Shown here one piece after another: positions 10,783 to 24,328 of a stretch of DNA of 64,000 bases. This stretch comes from Berghia stephanieae (lineage: Eukaryota > Mollusca > Gastropoda > Nudibranchia > Aeolidiidae): positions 6,720,408 through 6,784,407 of the forward strand of contig CM067453.1 in assembly GCA_034508935.3 (NCBI GenBank). The letters are read 5' to 3'. The first letter of the stretch is position 1. The number at the start of each line of letters is the position of its first letter. The position numbers and the translations under genes are program-made. Below the pieces are notes generated by a model. That model searched no databases and was not told the DNA's origin. It saw only the letters and a list, made by a program, of their open reading frames with translations.

Positions 10783-11095
10783 CCGTAATAATAATGTTCA
10801 AACAGTCCATTCCAATTGCACTCAGATGTCAAGCCTGCAATTACCTGCTAACGCACCAAATGAAAATTTAAAGCAAAGGAAAACTAATTTGACAGAGAAA
10901 ACAAGTAGGTATAACATAGATCCAAGAGCAAAGCAATGTCCTAGCAGCTAGACTGAAAGCTCCTTTTGGCAAATCAACTTTGCTATTCCGTCAAATAAAC
11001 TGTTCTAACAAAAAAAAAAAAAAAAAATAAATAAAAAAAAAAAAAACACGTAGTACATGAACAAAGCAATATAAATAATAGTAAAGCTGCAGGAA

Positions 11096-11368
11096 CTATC
11101 TTTCCTTGGCGATTGACGAACTGGTTCCACTGTGCAAACATTTGTAGTTGCCCATTTTGATCCTAGGACCCTCCGGATAATGCCGCTCATCATTCTTTAT
11201 GAATTTATTTGCGTAGGATACAGTGCTGCCACCCGTTGCTTTTACCCACGTTTCATCTTTTCCTTTCCTTAGCTCGAGAACTTTCAGGAATTCATCTAAT
11301 GTTTTAAACTGTCTTCCAACATACAAATCAAGCGAAGAACTCGAGGGTTCATGCGTCTGAGTAGCCAT
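11096..11368 (-). pseudogene. truncated MULE-type transposase N-terminus (candidate)
   Basis: 90 codons. After a polar leader the protein has LYVGRQFKTLDEFLKVLE, then TWVKATGGSTV, then MGNYKCLHSGTSS. A (F-S/T-x-EF) helix start followed by a YxCxHxG motif resembles the N-terminal zinc-binding segment of MULE/ZSWIM-type transposase proteins. It begins about 700 bp inside the right TIR and points inward, as expected for a MULE gene. It ends at a stop followed by A/T-rich sequence; no catalytic domain follows. Moderate to low certainty on the family, better on its being part of the element. Confidence 0.4.
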
Positions 11369-12021
11369 TGTTCAAATGATAGACAATGAACAATGGACTA
11401 GCTCTACAAGACAAAGGACACGGAATGGTTTTGAAAGAAAGGATGTTGAAAGATGACAAAGTCAAGACTGGGGCGGGTGGGAGGGGGGGGGGGGGGGATG
11501 AAGGCCTTAGGCCTCAAGGTACGGGCGTGCTCAAGGCCAGTGATCAATGTGAAAAGTGACCAAATAGAACCTTAGATGGGCAAACAATGCTAAAACTGAT
11601 CTCTTTGGAAAACTCATCGGTTTTCATAATCACAAAAATTCTAACCGCCTAGGTAAAATTAAAAATAGATATAAATCTTAATTTAAATTAATTATAGAAA
11701 CAATATTCTCTATGTGGCCAATTTTGTTCAAATTGGCCAGGCCCATGGTCATCTGGCAGCAAGCTCAGAATCTCGTCAATAATTGATATATCGGTATCGA
11801 GAATTGAGATCTATTTCAGGAGCCGGATTTCGAACAACTCTCAATCAAGACTTCCCGAGAGTAAATTAAACGCTGTAAATGATATTATTAAGCCGTTGAA
11901 TTGCCATAAATTATATGCCTGTCCATTTCTGATGATGCCTTTAATAGGGTCAATATCAATGTCTTCATTATCGATTAAGGTATCAATTATATACGATATT
12001 TGGTCCTTTTTAAGATTTTTA

Positions 12022-12084
12022 TTTCCGGTGGACTGAATACACGGCTGTGTTTTCAGTCCACTGGTGGACTGAAAACACAGTTCC
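12022..12084 (-). repeat. right TIR of the MULE
   Basis: Holds a perfect palindrome of about 34 bp centred near 12064 (arms TGTGTTTTCAGTCCACT). It is inverted relative to the left TIR. Confidence 0.9.
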
Positions 12085-12093
12085 ATAACAAAA

Positions 12094-12455
12094 CATAGTT
12101 GTGAGGATTTTGAAATTTATTTTTTTTAATAAAAACTAAAAAAGGATAATTGGATAAGGTATCACGATTTCACATGTGAAAAGAGGGACTAAAACGTCCT
12201 GAAGTAATCTTTATTCCATTGAGCAAGAAAATTAACCCTTTTGCTCACTGTGCAACTAGGCACTGCGGCCGACGCCAGGTTTAACTCCGTCTTTTCTCTA
12301 TAATTTTTCAGTAAAAGTTAGTAGAGATTAATCGAGTAATCAAATCTTTAATACTAATAATGATGATAATATACTGTAATAATAATAAATAAATAAAATA
12401 TTATTATTATTATTATTAAAAATATTTGAATTTGACGAATTGACTGATTTCAGTT
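12094..12455. other. no gene recognised
   Basis: AT-rich spacer between the MULE and the Gypsy fossil. It has a short ATT tract near 12400 and nothing else I can support. Confidence 0.5.
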
Positions 12456-12459
12456 AATT

Positions 12460-14275
12460 GACTCAGAATTTACAGGTCTATTGAGACATATCTAGATGTC
12501 TTCAATGGAAGTGGGAAATTTGAAGGAAAATATCATATCCACATAAATAAAGATGTCCCTCCAGTAATTCATGCACCTCGGAAAATTCCAGTAAGTCTAA
12601 AAGACAAGATCAAGAATGAATTGGATGAAATGGTAAACCTAAACATCATCACTAAAATTAAAGAGGGGGAACCAACAGCTTCGGTTAACAGCTTGGTCTA
12701 CAGAGAGAAACCAAATGGAAGACTGAGGCTCTGTTTAGACCCCAAAGACCTCAACAAAGCGATAAAAAGAGAGCACCATGTCACTCCGACCCTAGAAGAA
12801 ATTCTACCTAAATTAAGTGGAGCTAAATTTTTCTCCATTGTAGATGCCAAATGTGGATACTGGAATGTGGAACTGGATGAAGAATCCAGTTATCTGACGA
12901 CATTCAACACTCCTTTCGGCCGATACAGATTCACAAGAATGCCCTTTGGACTTAGCATGAGCCAAGGCATATTCCAAGCAAAGATCGACCAAACCTTTGA
13001 AGGATGCCCTGGACCAATAGGCATAGCCAATGACATTGTAATATTCGGAAAGGATGAGGTTGAACATGACAACAATCTCAAGATGATGATAGATAGATGC
13101 GAACAGAAAGGTCTCAAACTGAACCCAGACAAATGTAAAATAAAAGAGAAAGAAATAAAATTTTACGGAATCATTTGCTCTGAAAATGGAGTCTAACCTG
13201 ATCCTGCCAAGGTGTCCGCCCTTCAAAACATGAAACCCCCACATAACATTCAAGAACTGCAATCATTTTTGGGCCTCACAACATATATGGGTAACTTCAT
13301 CCAGAATGCCAGTTCGCTCACTTCTCCACTAAGGGAACTATTAAAGAAAGAAAATGCGTTTGAATGGACTGCTAGTCACACTGCTGCTTTTGAAGCCATA
13401 AAATCTTCTATCTCAGAGCATGTAACATTGGCATACTTTGACAGCAAAAAAACCATCGTTCTTCAAGTAGATGCATCAACGAAGGGATTGGGCGCAACAA
13501 TACTCCAAAACGGACAGCCCGTGGCATTTGCCAGTAAAGCACTAACGGACCAAGAAACAAGAAACGCGAACATAGAAAGGGAGTTACTAGCAGTGGTCTA
13601 CGGGTGCGAACGATTCAACACATATTTGTATGGACAAGTGTTCACTGTGGAAAGTGACCATAAACCCCTCGAATCAATCCATATCAAACACTTAAAAGCT
13701 GCACCACCAAGACTCCAACGAATGCTGTTAAGGATACAGCCATATAACCTAACCATAAAGTACAAACCAGGAAAACAAATGCAAATTGCTGACTGCTTAT
13801 CAAGACTAACTCCTGAAAACAAAGATGAAATACCCGGATTAAATGTTAAGATCCACAGCGTTATGTCTCAATTCAGCACAGATATTCTACAAAACATCAA
13901 GAGCGAAACCGCAAATGACATGGAATTAAATGCATTAAAGGAACTTGTGTTTACAGGTTGGCCCGAAAAATTACAAGATGTTCCAATCTTATGTAAACCA
14001 TACTGGAATTTCAGAGATGAGATAGGGCTAGAAGAAGGCATAATTATGAAGAGTAGGCGCATCATCATTCCAAAATCAATGCAGACACAAATTCTCAAAA
14101 CTCTTCATGAACCCCATCTCGGAGCAGAAAAAACTAAATTAGGAGCTAGAACGGCTGTTTACTGGACAAATATCAATAAAGACATTGATGAGAAAACAAA
14201 AAATTGCCACACCTGTCAAGCACACCAACCATATTTCGTAACAAAAACTACCCCTTTTTCATAAAAACTCTCCAT
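12460..14275 (+). mobile_element. Gypsy (Metaviridae) pol fossil: RT, RNase H, start of integrase
   Basis: This pol segment of a Gypsy-type LTR retrotransposon holds, in order, the HAPRKIPV-like lead into reverse transcriptase, the reverse transcriptase palm (LCLDPKDLN, FGRYRFTRMPFGL), the RNase H domain (QVDASTKGLGA, ESDHKPLE) and the zinc-binding start of integrase (HLGAEKT, CHTCQAHQP). It is broken, with a small number of breaks. No gag and no LTRs are seen, so it is a fragment. Its right end abuts the 3' tail of the next LINE, which probably cut it. Age is not measurable without LTRs; the protein is well conserved, so not ancient. Confidence 0.9.
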
Positions 14276-14319
14276 TGATTAATTATGCTACATCTAGGGA
14301 AAACATCAGAAATATACCC

Positions 14320-16379
<2,060 letters not shown>

Positions 16380-16380
<1 letters not shown>

Positions 16381-17066
16381 TATGTCTTCTTTTCACAAAA
16401 CGGCCAATTTTTAACTCAGATACTTCAAGCTTGACATCATTTCCTGCATATAATATTTCTGAATTGATGTTGGACCAGAATAAAGTCTATCTGATTTTTA
16501 TAAAGGCCACCCATGTCCACTTCTTTGTATCGAGGTTTGTAAACCATGTATTGACAATGGTAAAGTTTTCCAATCAACACCAGTTGTAAACAAATCTGGC
16601 CTATAGAGCTGTTAAAATCTTTGTAAAAATTTACAAAACTTTAATTTATCGCTAAATTAATTGCTTAAAATCCACGAAATTTTGCCAAAATTAGCACGGT
16701 CATAAGAGATCCGCTGAGTATGAAATAAAATTCATCCTATATAGAAATAATACTAAAAATTTGAGAGCTTTGTGAATTGCAGCCTTCCAGCGCTGAACAT
16801 ATTACACTTTATAGACAGTGAACGATATTTTAAGAGTGTTGATATAAAATTCTGCCTAGCAGTTGACTAGTACTGTATGCAATGAAAAATATAGCTCCAT
16901 TTGGCCTGCTTGGGGGGGAAATTGAAAGATTGTGATGGGCATTGAGCATGGTAAATCTGTGGAAAATCACAATATAAATGTTCATATTGATTTGTTTATT
17001 AATGTAACAGCATCAAGGGTTATATGAATGTAAAGGTGGTCATTGACAACTTGGGCTATGTGGAGG
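16380..17066 (-). other. 3' flank and 3' UTR of zinc-finger gene 1
   Basis: Homology with unit 2 (28465-28812) begins about 16730. A polyadenylation signal AATAAA (minus strand, 16995-17000) lies about 67 bases past the stop and is conserved at 28741-28746. The segment around 16860-16925 (GTTGACTAGTACTGTATG, then GGCCTGCT) also recurs in unit 2 and, diverged, at about 1995-2050, so it may be an old repeat. Confidence 0.6.
16995..17000 (-). terminator. polyadenylation signal, zinc-finger gene 1
   Basis: AATAAA on the minus strand, at the same distance from the stop in both paralogues. Confidence 0.55.
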
Positions 17067-18534
17067 TCATGGGTCATGATGGTCTGGGCCTGATGAATGA
17101 TAATTGTGAGAGGTTTTCTCAGTAAATGCCTTTCCACGTGTCACACATTTATACGGTTTTCTCCTGTATGAGTTCTGATGTGTCGTTGTAAACCTGAATT
17201 CTGAGTAAATGCTTTACCACAAGTCACACATTTATATGGTTTTGCTCCTGTATGAGTTCTCATGTGACCTTGTAAAACTGAATTCTGAGTATATGCCTTT
17301 CCACAAGTCACACATTTATATGGTTTTTCTCCTGTATGAGTTCTGATGTGGTCTTGTAAATGTGAATTCTTAAGAAATGCCTTTCCACAAGTCACACATT
17401 TATGTGGCTTTTCTCCTGTATGAGTTCTGATGTGGTCTTGTAAATGTGAATTCTCAGTAAATGCTTTTCCACAAGTCACACATTTATATGGTTTTTCTCC
17501 TGTATGAGTTCTCATGTGACCTTGTAAATGAGGATTCTGAGTAAATGTTTTTCCACAAGTCACACATGTATATGGTTTTTCTCCTGTATGAGTTCTAATG
17601 TGTCGTTGTAAAACTGAATTCTTAGTAAATGCCTTTCCACAAGTCACACATTTATGTGGTTTTTCTCCTGTATGAGTTCTGATGTGGTCTTGTAAATGTG
17701 AATTCTCAGTAAATGCTTTTCCACAAGTCACACATTTATATGGTTTTTCTCCTGTATGAGTTCTCAAGTGACCTTGTAAATGAGGATTCTGAGTAAATGT
17801 TTTTTCCACAAGTCACACATGTATATGGTTTTTCTCCTGTATGAGTTCTAATGTGTCCTTGTAAACCTGAATTCTGAGTAAATGCCTTTCCACAAGTCAC
17901 ACATTTATGTGGTTTTTCTCCTGTATGAGTTCTCATGTGACCTTGTAAACCTGAATTCTGAGTAAATGCCTTTCCACAAGTCACACATTTATGTGGTTTT
18001 TCTCCTGTATGAGTTCTCATGTGACCTTGTAAACCTGAATTCTGAGTAAATGCCTTTCCACAGGTCAGACATGCATATGGCCTTTCTCCTGTATGTGTTC
18101 TGATGTGCTGTTTTAAATGATTATTCTTAATAAATGCCTTTCCACAAGTCTCACATTTATATGGCTTTTCTCCTGTATGAATTTTAATGTGTTGTTGTAA
18201 ATTTGAATTAGAGAGAAATGACTTTCCATAGGTCACACATTTATATGATCGTTCTCCAGTTTGGAGTCTTGAGTGATTTTGCAACTGGGAAGTTGTAGTG
18301 TTTTGAGATTTTTATCACCTTGAGGCACATCTATTTCACCGAAGTCAAATCTTTGTTCTGGTCTATTGTGATTAGTGGGAAGATGTTCCAAAGTTGTATC
18401 ATGATTGAAATCAATGCCAGGCTCTTGCCATTCCACACCTATGTCTGTAGTTTCATCTACGTCAATTTCAATTTCGATGTCTTCATGAAGTCCATCATTC
18501 AAAGACTGGTCACAGCTGTCAACATCGTTGTTAT
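17067..18534 (-). CDS. C2H2 zinc-finger protein 1, exon C (acidic lead and 13 fingers)
   Basis: The last coding exon of a DNA-binding, probably nuclear, zinc-finger protein. It begins at a TATTTTACAG acceptor with DNNDVDSCDQSLNDG and an acidic stretch (EIEIDVDETTD), then 13 C2H2 fingers of 28 residues joined by TGEKP linkers. The consensus is [21 protein letters not shown]. Finger 1 has Tyr for its second Cys. The fingers are nearly identical except at positions -1, 3 and 6. The protein ends EKTSHNYHSSGPDHHDP. Three single-base indels break the frame: one missing near 18312 (before finger 1), one extra A near 17800-17805 (finger 6), and one missing A near 17157-17160 (last finger). Two sit in A runs, so assembly error is possible. 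Phase joins exon B exactly. Confidence 0.85.
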
Positions 18535-18599
18535 CTGTAAAATAGATAAGAGTATTCTTACCTCCACAAAACAATAAATATATTGAAGTGATAAAATAT

Positions 18600-19552
18600 C
18601 CCCAATTAAAGAATTAAATATGTGTGTATTGTAACTATACCTAACATAGAAGATTGATTTTTAAATATTCATAACATTGGAAGAAAGTTGGTGGATAGAT
18701 TGTTGACCAAAACTGGTAAGTCGGAATTCCGATTAAACTGGGAGGATTTACAAGTCTGAATAATAATATCAACAACAACAATAATATTAATAATACTAAT
18801 GACAATCTAGAACGTTCTTGGCAGCCTTATGGATAGAATTCCAAAGAAATAGTGACATATTTAGAATGCCGTACAAAGAATTCTCCTGCCAGGTCATCCA
18901 TCAAGGAAAACATTTCCTGAATTTCATGTCACCACTGGAGTGAGACTGGACCGTCTATTGTCAACACTTCTATTTTTAATTCTGATGTATAGGACCACAT
19001 AAAGTCATAAGTGACCAATTGTATTGACATTGCATTGGATGTCTTTTTCACTATCACCAAAATTGTACCGAATATACTAATTATGGACAACTATGATATC
19101 ACTTATTATGCTCTGATTGTCATTGTCTAATTATAAATTGGAATGCCTGGGAGAGGAAAAAAACTGGAACTATAGATAGAAAATATAAAGATGTACATTG
19201 AGCATTATTTTCTCTAGCACTCCAGCACAATTTCCTTGAACTCATTTAAATCATGTCTCATATTTTTCCCCTATTATTCTTTGTTATCATTCCATTCTTT
19301 CCTAGAACTAATTGATTTATTGTGACATCAACAGTTACGTATGTGTGTATCTATCTTTTCTGCAGGTGTGTGAATACATTATGATACATATACAGACACA
19401 CACACACACACTTTATCGCCGTTTCACATGACCAACACCTCTCTGTTTATCCTTAGCACTTCACCATTCATTCTAATTTCATTGCCATGATTTGCTAAAG
19501 GTTGGCTAGGAATGTTAATAAATGTTATGATACAGCAGCCCTCCCCCCACCC

Positions 19553-19589
<37 letters not shown>

Positions 19590-20095
19590 CAAGCCCTTGT
19601 AACATGTTGTGTATAATGTTAATCTCCCTCAACATATCAATAAAGTAAATAAAGCTCTCTTTATTCGTCCTCAAGCGGAGATTTGTCTTACGGTCTATTC
19701 CAAGAGAAGACTGGAATAACCCAGGAGTTAGCTACAGATCAGTGCCGAAAATTGAGCTAGGGAAAGGTGGCTTGCTTAGGGCCACATAAAACAGTGAATA
19801 TTCATACTAGCTATCTTTCGGGTACAAAGCAAAGATCATACCGTTGAGACGCAATACTACCCCCCCCCCCCCGCCCCCCCCCCCCACCCCTCCATCAAAT
19901 GGTTAGGGCAAGGCACAGTATCCTCAAACTTCTGTGTAAGTCCGAAGGAGTTCAAGAAACTGTGCAAATTTGGCAAACCCCCCCCCCCCCCCCCCCCTCC
20001 CTTCCAAAAGAAAAGGTAACAATAAACAGTTAGAGAGATCCCACATTTAAAAAATGGACAAATATTCAGTGATCATCATCAAACTTATGATTAAA
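18600..20095. other. intron between exons B and C of zinc-finger gene 1
   Basis: Non-coding. It carries (CA)n at 19555-19589, C-rich runs at 19861-19888 and 19978-19997, and segments that recur in unit 2 (18640-18870 at 43330-43500; 19310-19375 at 45702-45763; 19625-20040 at 46995-47455). Confidence 0.8.
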
Positions 20096-20099
20096 ATAC

Positions 20100-20214
20100 C
20101 TTGTACAGTCTTCAAGACCTTAAATGTGACCTCTGACCCCAAACTACTGGAAGAGACTTGCCCCTCACAAATTGCTCTACATCTCTGGTCTCCTTTGTTG
20201 ACATTACAGGGTTC
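20100..20214 (-). CDS. zinc-finger protein 1, exon B
   Basis: 115 bases, open as EPCNVNKGDQRCRAICEG and on to VTFKVLKTVQ. Acceptor CTTTTTCAG, donor GTATTT. Phase 0 in and phase 1 out, joining exon C to make an Asp codon. It is conserved as an open exon in unit 2 (47511-47624), which supports real coding. No known domain; three cysteines. Confidence 0.65.
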
Positions 20215-20524
20215 CTGAAAAAGGAAGAGAATACAGAATAAAATTAAAAGATAGCACGAAACTACATATTTTTTAGACCTTTTTCAGGTCAGCTACTTTG
20301 AGTGTCAACACATTGTGGCCACCGTGCACAACAAACTTTGTAAACAAAGAGGGACTGGCACCATTCCTTGCCAGATATTTCTGAGTGTATCAGGTTTACC
20401 ATATATGATTAGTCTTGACCCAACATATTGATTTACAATGGTCATAACACAGAAATCTGATGGGTGAGGTAGAACATTGTCAACAAAGAGCGTGCAGCTG
20501 TGAAGATTTATTACATTTATATAT

Positions 20525-21290
20525 TTAGGGGTGACGCTGGACCGCAGCTTATACCTATCAGATGCATCTCGAAGGAGTTACCCGAAGATAGAGAAACACA
20601 ACAGTCTTCTGAGGAAACTGGCAGGATCAACTAGGAGCCCTAACCAAGAGCTCCTAAGGACATCCGCCCTGGCACTATGCTATTCCACGCAGAGTACTCC
20701 AGTGTGGGATAGAAGGAGAAACGTTGTGTAGTGAAGCGTCAACAAAGGCAGAACTGAAGCAGAAATGGGGCCCGATAATGGCAGCAATCCAGCCCCCAAA
20801 TGTCCGGAGGGAGACGATTAAGGTAAACTGACTCAATAAGATCAAAGAGAGAGGGAATGGGGGAACCCTTCTGAAACGCATTATGGACGGCGACCCCGTT
20901 TCGAGCTGAAATATGTCCCGGCAACCCTTGTAGGCAGCTTCCCTGACTACGAACAGAGATGCATATACGAAATGGAAGTCAGTTTGGACAAATTCAACCC
21001 CTCGAGGGGGCGGGGACATACACTCCTCTAAGCTTGGTGAGAAGTTGCCAGGCCTCACCACCAGTAAGAGGATACACTGGGTGGTAGCGAATCGGCTTCG
21101 GTCGAGGACCTGCCTCAAGGCAAAGTCGCTTCATCAGTGGGGACTTTCCACCTGTCCAACATGTACCCGATGTGGGTTAGAACCCGAAACCACAGAGCAC
21201 CTAGTTGAACGGTGTGTTGTAACAAAACTTCTGGGCGGGTTTGCACGAATGAGGTGAAGAATTTGCTGATTGGGTCGATCGTCAGAACAT
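20525..21290 (+). mobile_element. jockey-like LINE, C-terminal fragment
   Basis: The plus strand reads GVTLDRSLYLSDASRRSY, NSLLRKLAGSTRSP, LLRTSALALCYST, and further on HWVVANRLRSRTCLKAK, then a zinc-knuckle-like CPTCTRCGLEPETTEHL with a following Cys. This is the C-terminal part of an APE-type LINE ORF2 with several frame breaks. The same LRTSALALCYST block occurs in the minus-strand LINE at 37.5-39.5 kb. It lies in the intron between exons A and B; unit 2 has no LINE at this spot. Confidence 0.8.
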
Positions 21291-21477
21291 AATAGTGTGA
21301 GCACCATTAGAAGCTGCTGCCATGCAGAAGAGCGTTGACTAATGGAATGAAAATGGCCACAGACTGACAAGTACAGAGAGAAATGACAAAGAGTTCAGTT
21401 TTTAACAAACATTGAAATTGGCAGAATCCTGGGTTCAATCTATGTTACTTTCTACTTTGCAATAATCACTCTCATCG

Positions 21478-21543
21478 TCATCATCACCATTATTGTCATC
21501 ATCATCAGCCTCATTGTCCTCATCATCATTACCATCATCACCC

Positions 21544-21585
<42 letters not shown>

Positions 21586-21612
21586 CCATCATCATCATTT
21601 TAATCATCATTA
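21478..21612. repeat. (CAT)n-rich microsatellite
   Basis: ATC/CAT repeat downstream of the exon A donor. A relative lies at the same place in unit 2 (48470-48620). Confidence 0.9.
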
Positions 21613-21667
21613 TCATCATCATGATTATCAGGGACCGCATGTAAAAAAATAAAGGATATTCTCTAAC

Positions 21668-22174
21668 CTGACAGTGTATCCCCAGTGATGATGTCACAGA
21701 CGTAAGCTCTGGTGTTATTGTGTCTTCAAGTTTAATTTTATCACTGACATTAATGCTCTGTGAGCCTTCATCTTCTAGTTTAACATGGACATCATTAAAT
21801 TGTGAAAAGGTGTGGGGAGAGTTCTCTGCCTTGATGTCATCTTGAAGTAGAACCTTTACATCAGAGAATTGTGAATAATTGTGGGAAGACTTTTCTACCT
21901 TAATGTCTACAGATTCAAGTTTAACATTGACATCTCTGAATAGTGAATGAACGAGGAAAGAACTCTCGGCTTTGATGTCTTCATCTTCAAGTTTAACATT
22001 GACTTGCATGGTCTGTGGATGAGACTCTGGTATTTTTTCATCTTCTTCTGATTCAAGTTTAATACCAACATCAGAAGACTGGCATAAGATTTCTGGTGAT
22101 ATTTTAGTCTCCATTAGATCTTCAAGGGTGTCAGTATAAGATGGAATGGAATCCTCTGTCGCTACATACAACAT
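21668..22174 (-). CDS. zinc-finger protein 1, exon A (N-terminus with eight SUMO-type motifs)
   Basis: 169 open codons from ATG (22174) to a CAG/GTTAGAG donor, phase 0 out. The acidic protein begins MLYVATEDSIPSYTD. It contains eight psi-K-x-E motifs: IKLE (K39), VKLE (K61), IKAE (K68), VKLE (K85), IKVE (K92), IKAE (K115), VKLE (K132) and IKLE (K148). These are in quasi-repeats of the form D-V-x-VKLE-x-x-D-IK-x-E. psi-K-x-E is the established SUMO attachment consensus, so the exon may act as a multi-SUMO regulatory (often repressive) domain for the fingers. No KRAB, BTB or ZAD domain was seen. The ORF would read through the donor into microsatellite, which I take as intron. Confidence 0.75.
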
Positions 22175-23078
22175 CTTTCAATCCAACATTTGAATGTGAT
22201 GTCTTGGAATGTGTGAAATCTTCATGTGAAAGCCACTCACGTTTGTCTGGTTCAATTTTTATAAGACCCTTCCATCTTTACTTCTCTCTACAGGATGTAA
22301 GGAAAGACACTGGTGAGAAAAAAAAAACACATGACAAGAAATGTATGAGAAAATGGAAAATATGTCAAAGAGTGCTTGTTTTGTTTTTATGCTAGTCTGA
22401 TGGTGCTTTAGGTTATAATAGATCATGTAAGCATCAAGTGTCTTTCATTGGTCTCTGTTCTTTTCATCTTGAAAAGGCTAGAGGTGTCTAATCATCCATT
22501 ACTATAGGCCATGTCTGGAAATAATCAAATCTCTCATTGAGGATCCAAATTTAAAATCCCCACAACTTTTTTTTCGGGCTAGCCAGATTAATTTTACAAA
22601 ACATGCCAAACAGCTCATAAAAACATACCAAGTTTTGCAAGTTTTGAAAGAACCTAAGTGATTGTTTTGTTTGTTTTTAGAGGTCTAACGGCACTTGTAA
22701 CAGACGGGGTCGTTTAAATGCCAGGATAAGTAAGATGACAGGCTTAGATAAAAGAAGGAATAGAAGTGGATGATAGAAGAAATGTACTAGTGTATCTAGT
22801 CTGAGATTTAAATCGTGGCCTCACTTGGATCTTTGTTGAAAATTAAAGTTTGTACCTATGTACTTTTAAAAACAATATACATCTTCTTCATAATCTTTTT
22901 CTTCTTTCTTGTGGTCGTCGTGAGGCTTCTTAAATAAGGGAGTCAGACTACAGTTTGCATTCATGAATTTCAAGTCAGTGATAAAAAACCCGGTACCTAC
23001 GGCATAGCTGCCAACTTTTCAAAAATAAAATAGGAACGCTCATTAGGCCCGGGATGAGGGACGACGTGTGCCGTCTCC

Positions 23079-23103
23079 CCCCCCCCCCCCCCCCCCCCCC
23101 CCC
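23079..23103. repeat. poly-C run (first copy)
   Basis: About 25 C. Its duplicate at about 24297-24328 is longer (about 32 C). Confidence 0.9.
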
Positions 23104-23120
23104 TTCATCGAATCGCAACT

Positions 23121-23394
23121 TAATGTCTACAGATTCAAGTTTAACATTGACATCTCTGAATAGTGAATGAACGAGGAAAGAACTCTCGGCTTTGATGTCT
23201 TCATCTTCAAGTTTAACATTGACTTGCATGGTCTGTGGATGAGACTCTGGTATTTTTTCATCTTCTTCTGATTCAAGTTTAATACCAACATCAGAAGACT
23301 GGCATAAGATTTCTGGTGATATTTTAGTCTCCATTAGATCTTCAAGGGTGTCAGTATAAGATGGAATGGAATCCTCTGTCGCTACATACAACAT
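23121..23394 (-). pseudogene. duplicated partial exon A (second start region)
   Basis: The first 91 codons of exon A (MLYVATEDSIP to SVDIK) are repeated by the tandem duplication and have no donor. They could only be used as an alternative 5' region through a cryptic splice, so I treat it as a duplicate fragment. Confidence 0.7.
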
Positions 23395-24220
23395 CTTTCA
23401 ATCCAACATTTGAATGTGATGTCTTGGAATGTGTGAAATCTTCATGTGAAAGCCACTCACGTTTGTCTGGTTCAATTTTATAAGACCCTTCCATCTTTAC
23501 TTCTCTCTACAGGATGTAAGGAAAGACACTGGTGAGAAAAAAAAACACATGACAAGAAATGTATGAGAAAATGGAAAATATGTCAAAGAGTGCTTGTTTT
23601 GTTTTTATGCTAGTCTGATGGTGCTTTAGGTTATAATAGATCATGTAAGCATCAAGTGTCTTTCATTGGTCTCTGTTCTTTTCATCTTGAAAAGGCTAGA
23701 GGTGTCTAATCATCCATTACTATAGGCCATGTCTGGAAATAATCAAATCTCTCATTGAGGATCCAAATTTAAAATCCCCACAACTTTTTTTTTCGGGCTA
23801 GCCAGATTAATTTTACAAAACATGCCAAACAGCTCATAAAAACATACCAAGTTTTGCAAGTTTTGAAAGAACCTAAGTGATTGTTTTGTTTGTTTTTAGA
23901 GGTCTAACGGCACTTGTAACAGACGGGGTCGTTTAAATGCCAGGATAAGTAAGATGACAGGCTTAGATAAAAGAAGGAATAGAAGTGGATGATAGAAGAA
24001 ATGTACTAGTGTATCTAGTCTGAGATTTAAATCGTGGCCTCACTTGGATCTTTGTTGAAAATTAAAGTTTGTACCTATGTACTTTTAAAAACAATATACA
24101 TCTTCTTCATAATCTTTTTCTTCTTTCTTGTGGTCGTCGTGAGGCTTCTTAAATAAGGAGTCAGACTACAGTTTGCATTCATGAATTTCAAGTCAGTGAT
24201 AAAAAACCCGGTACCTACGG

Positions 24221-24294
24221 CATAGCTGCCAACTTTTCAAAAATAAAATAGGAACGCTCATTTGGCCCGGGATGAGGGGACGACGTGTGCCGTC

Positions 24295-24328
<34 letters not shown>

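Larger units (their letters stand above)
8349..12084. mobile_element. Mutator-like (MULE) DNA transposon, 3.7 kb, non-autonomous
   Basis: Directly repeated ATAACAAAA (8340-8348 and 12085-12093) is a 9-bp target duplication, the Mutator hallmark. The ends are long TIRs of about 60 bp (8349-8412 and 12022-12084), starting GGAA(G/C)TGTGTTTTCAG and running to TCAGTCCACCGGAAA. Each TIR contains three TCAGTCCAC units in alternating orientation, so it folds on itself. Inside lie a (GA)n array, G runs, an AAT array and one truncated ORF with a MULE-like N-terminus (11096-11368). No transposase core is visible, so this looks like an internally decayed or replaced copy. Confidence 0.85.

Noticed and set aside
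12813-13262. 149-codon minus-strand ORF
   Set aside because: Antisense shadow of the Gypsy pol fossil.
17141-18284. 84-bp direct repeats as a CRISPR-like array
   Set aside because: They encode in-frame C2H2 fingers with TGEKP linkers; repeats are contiguous with no spacers.
20675-21118. 147-codon minus-strand ORF
   Set aside because: Antisense of the jockey-like LINE fragment, which carries recognisable motifs on the plus strand.
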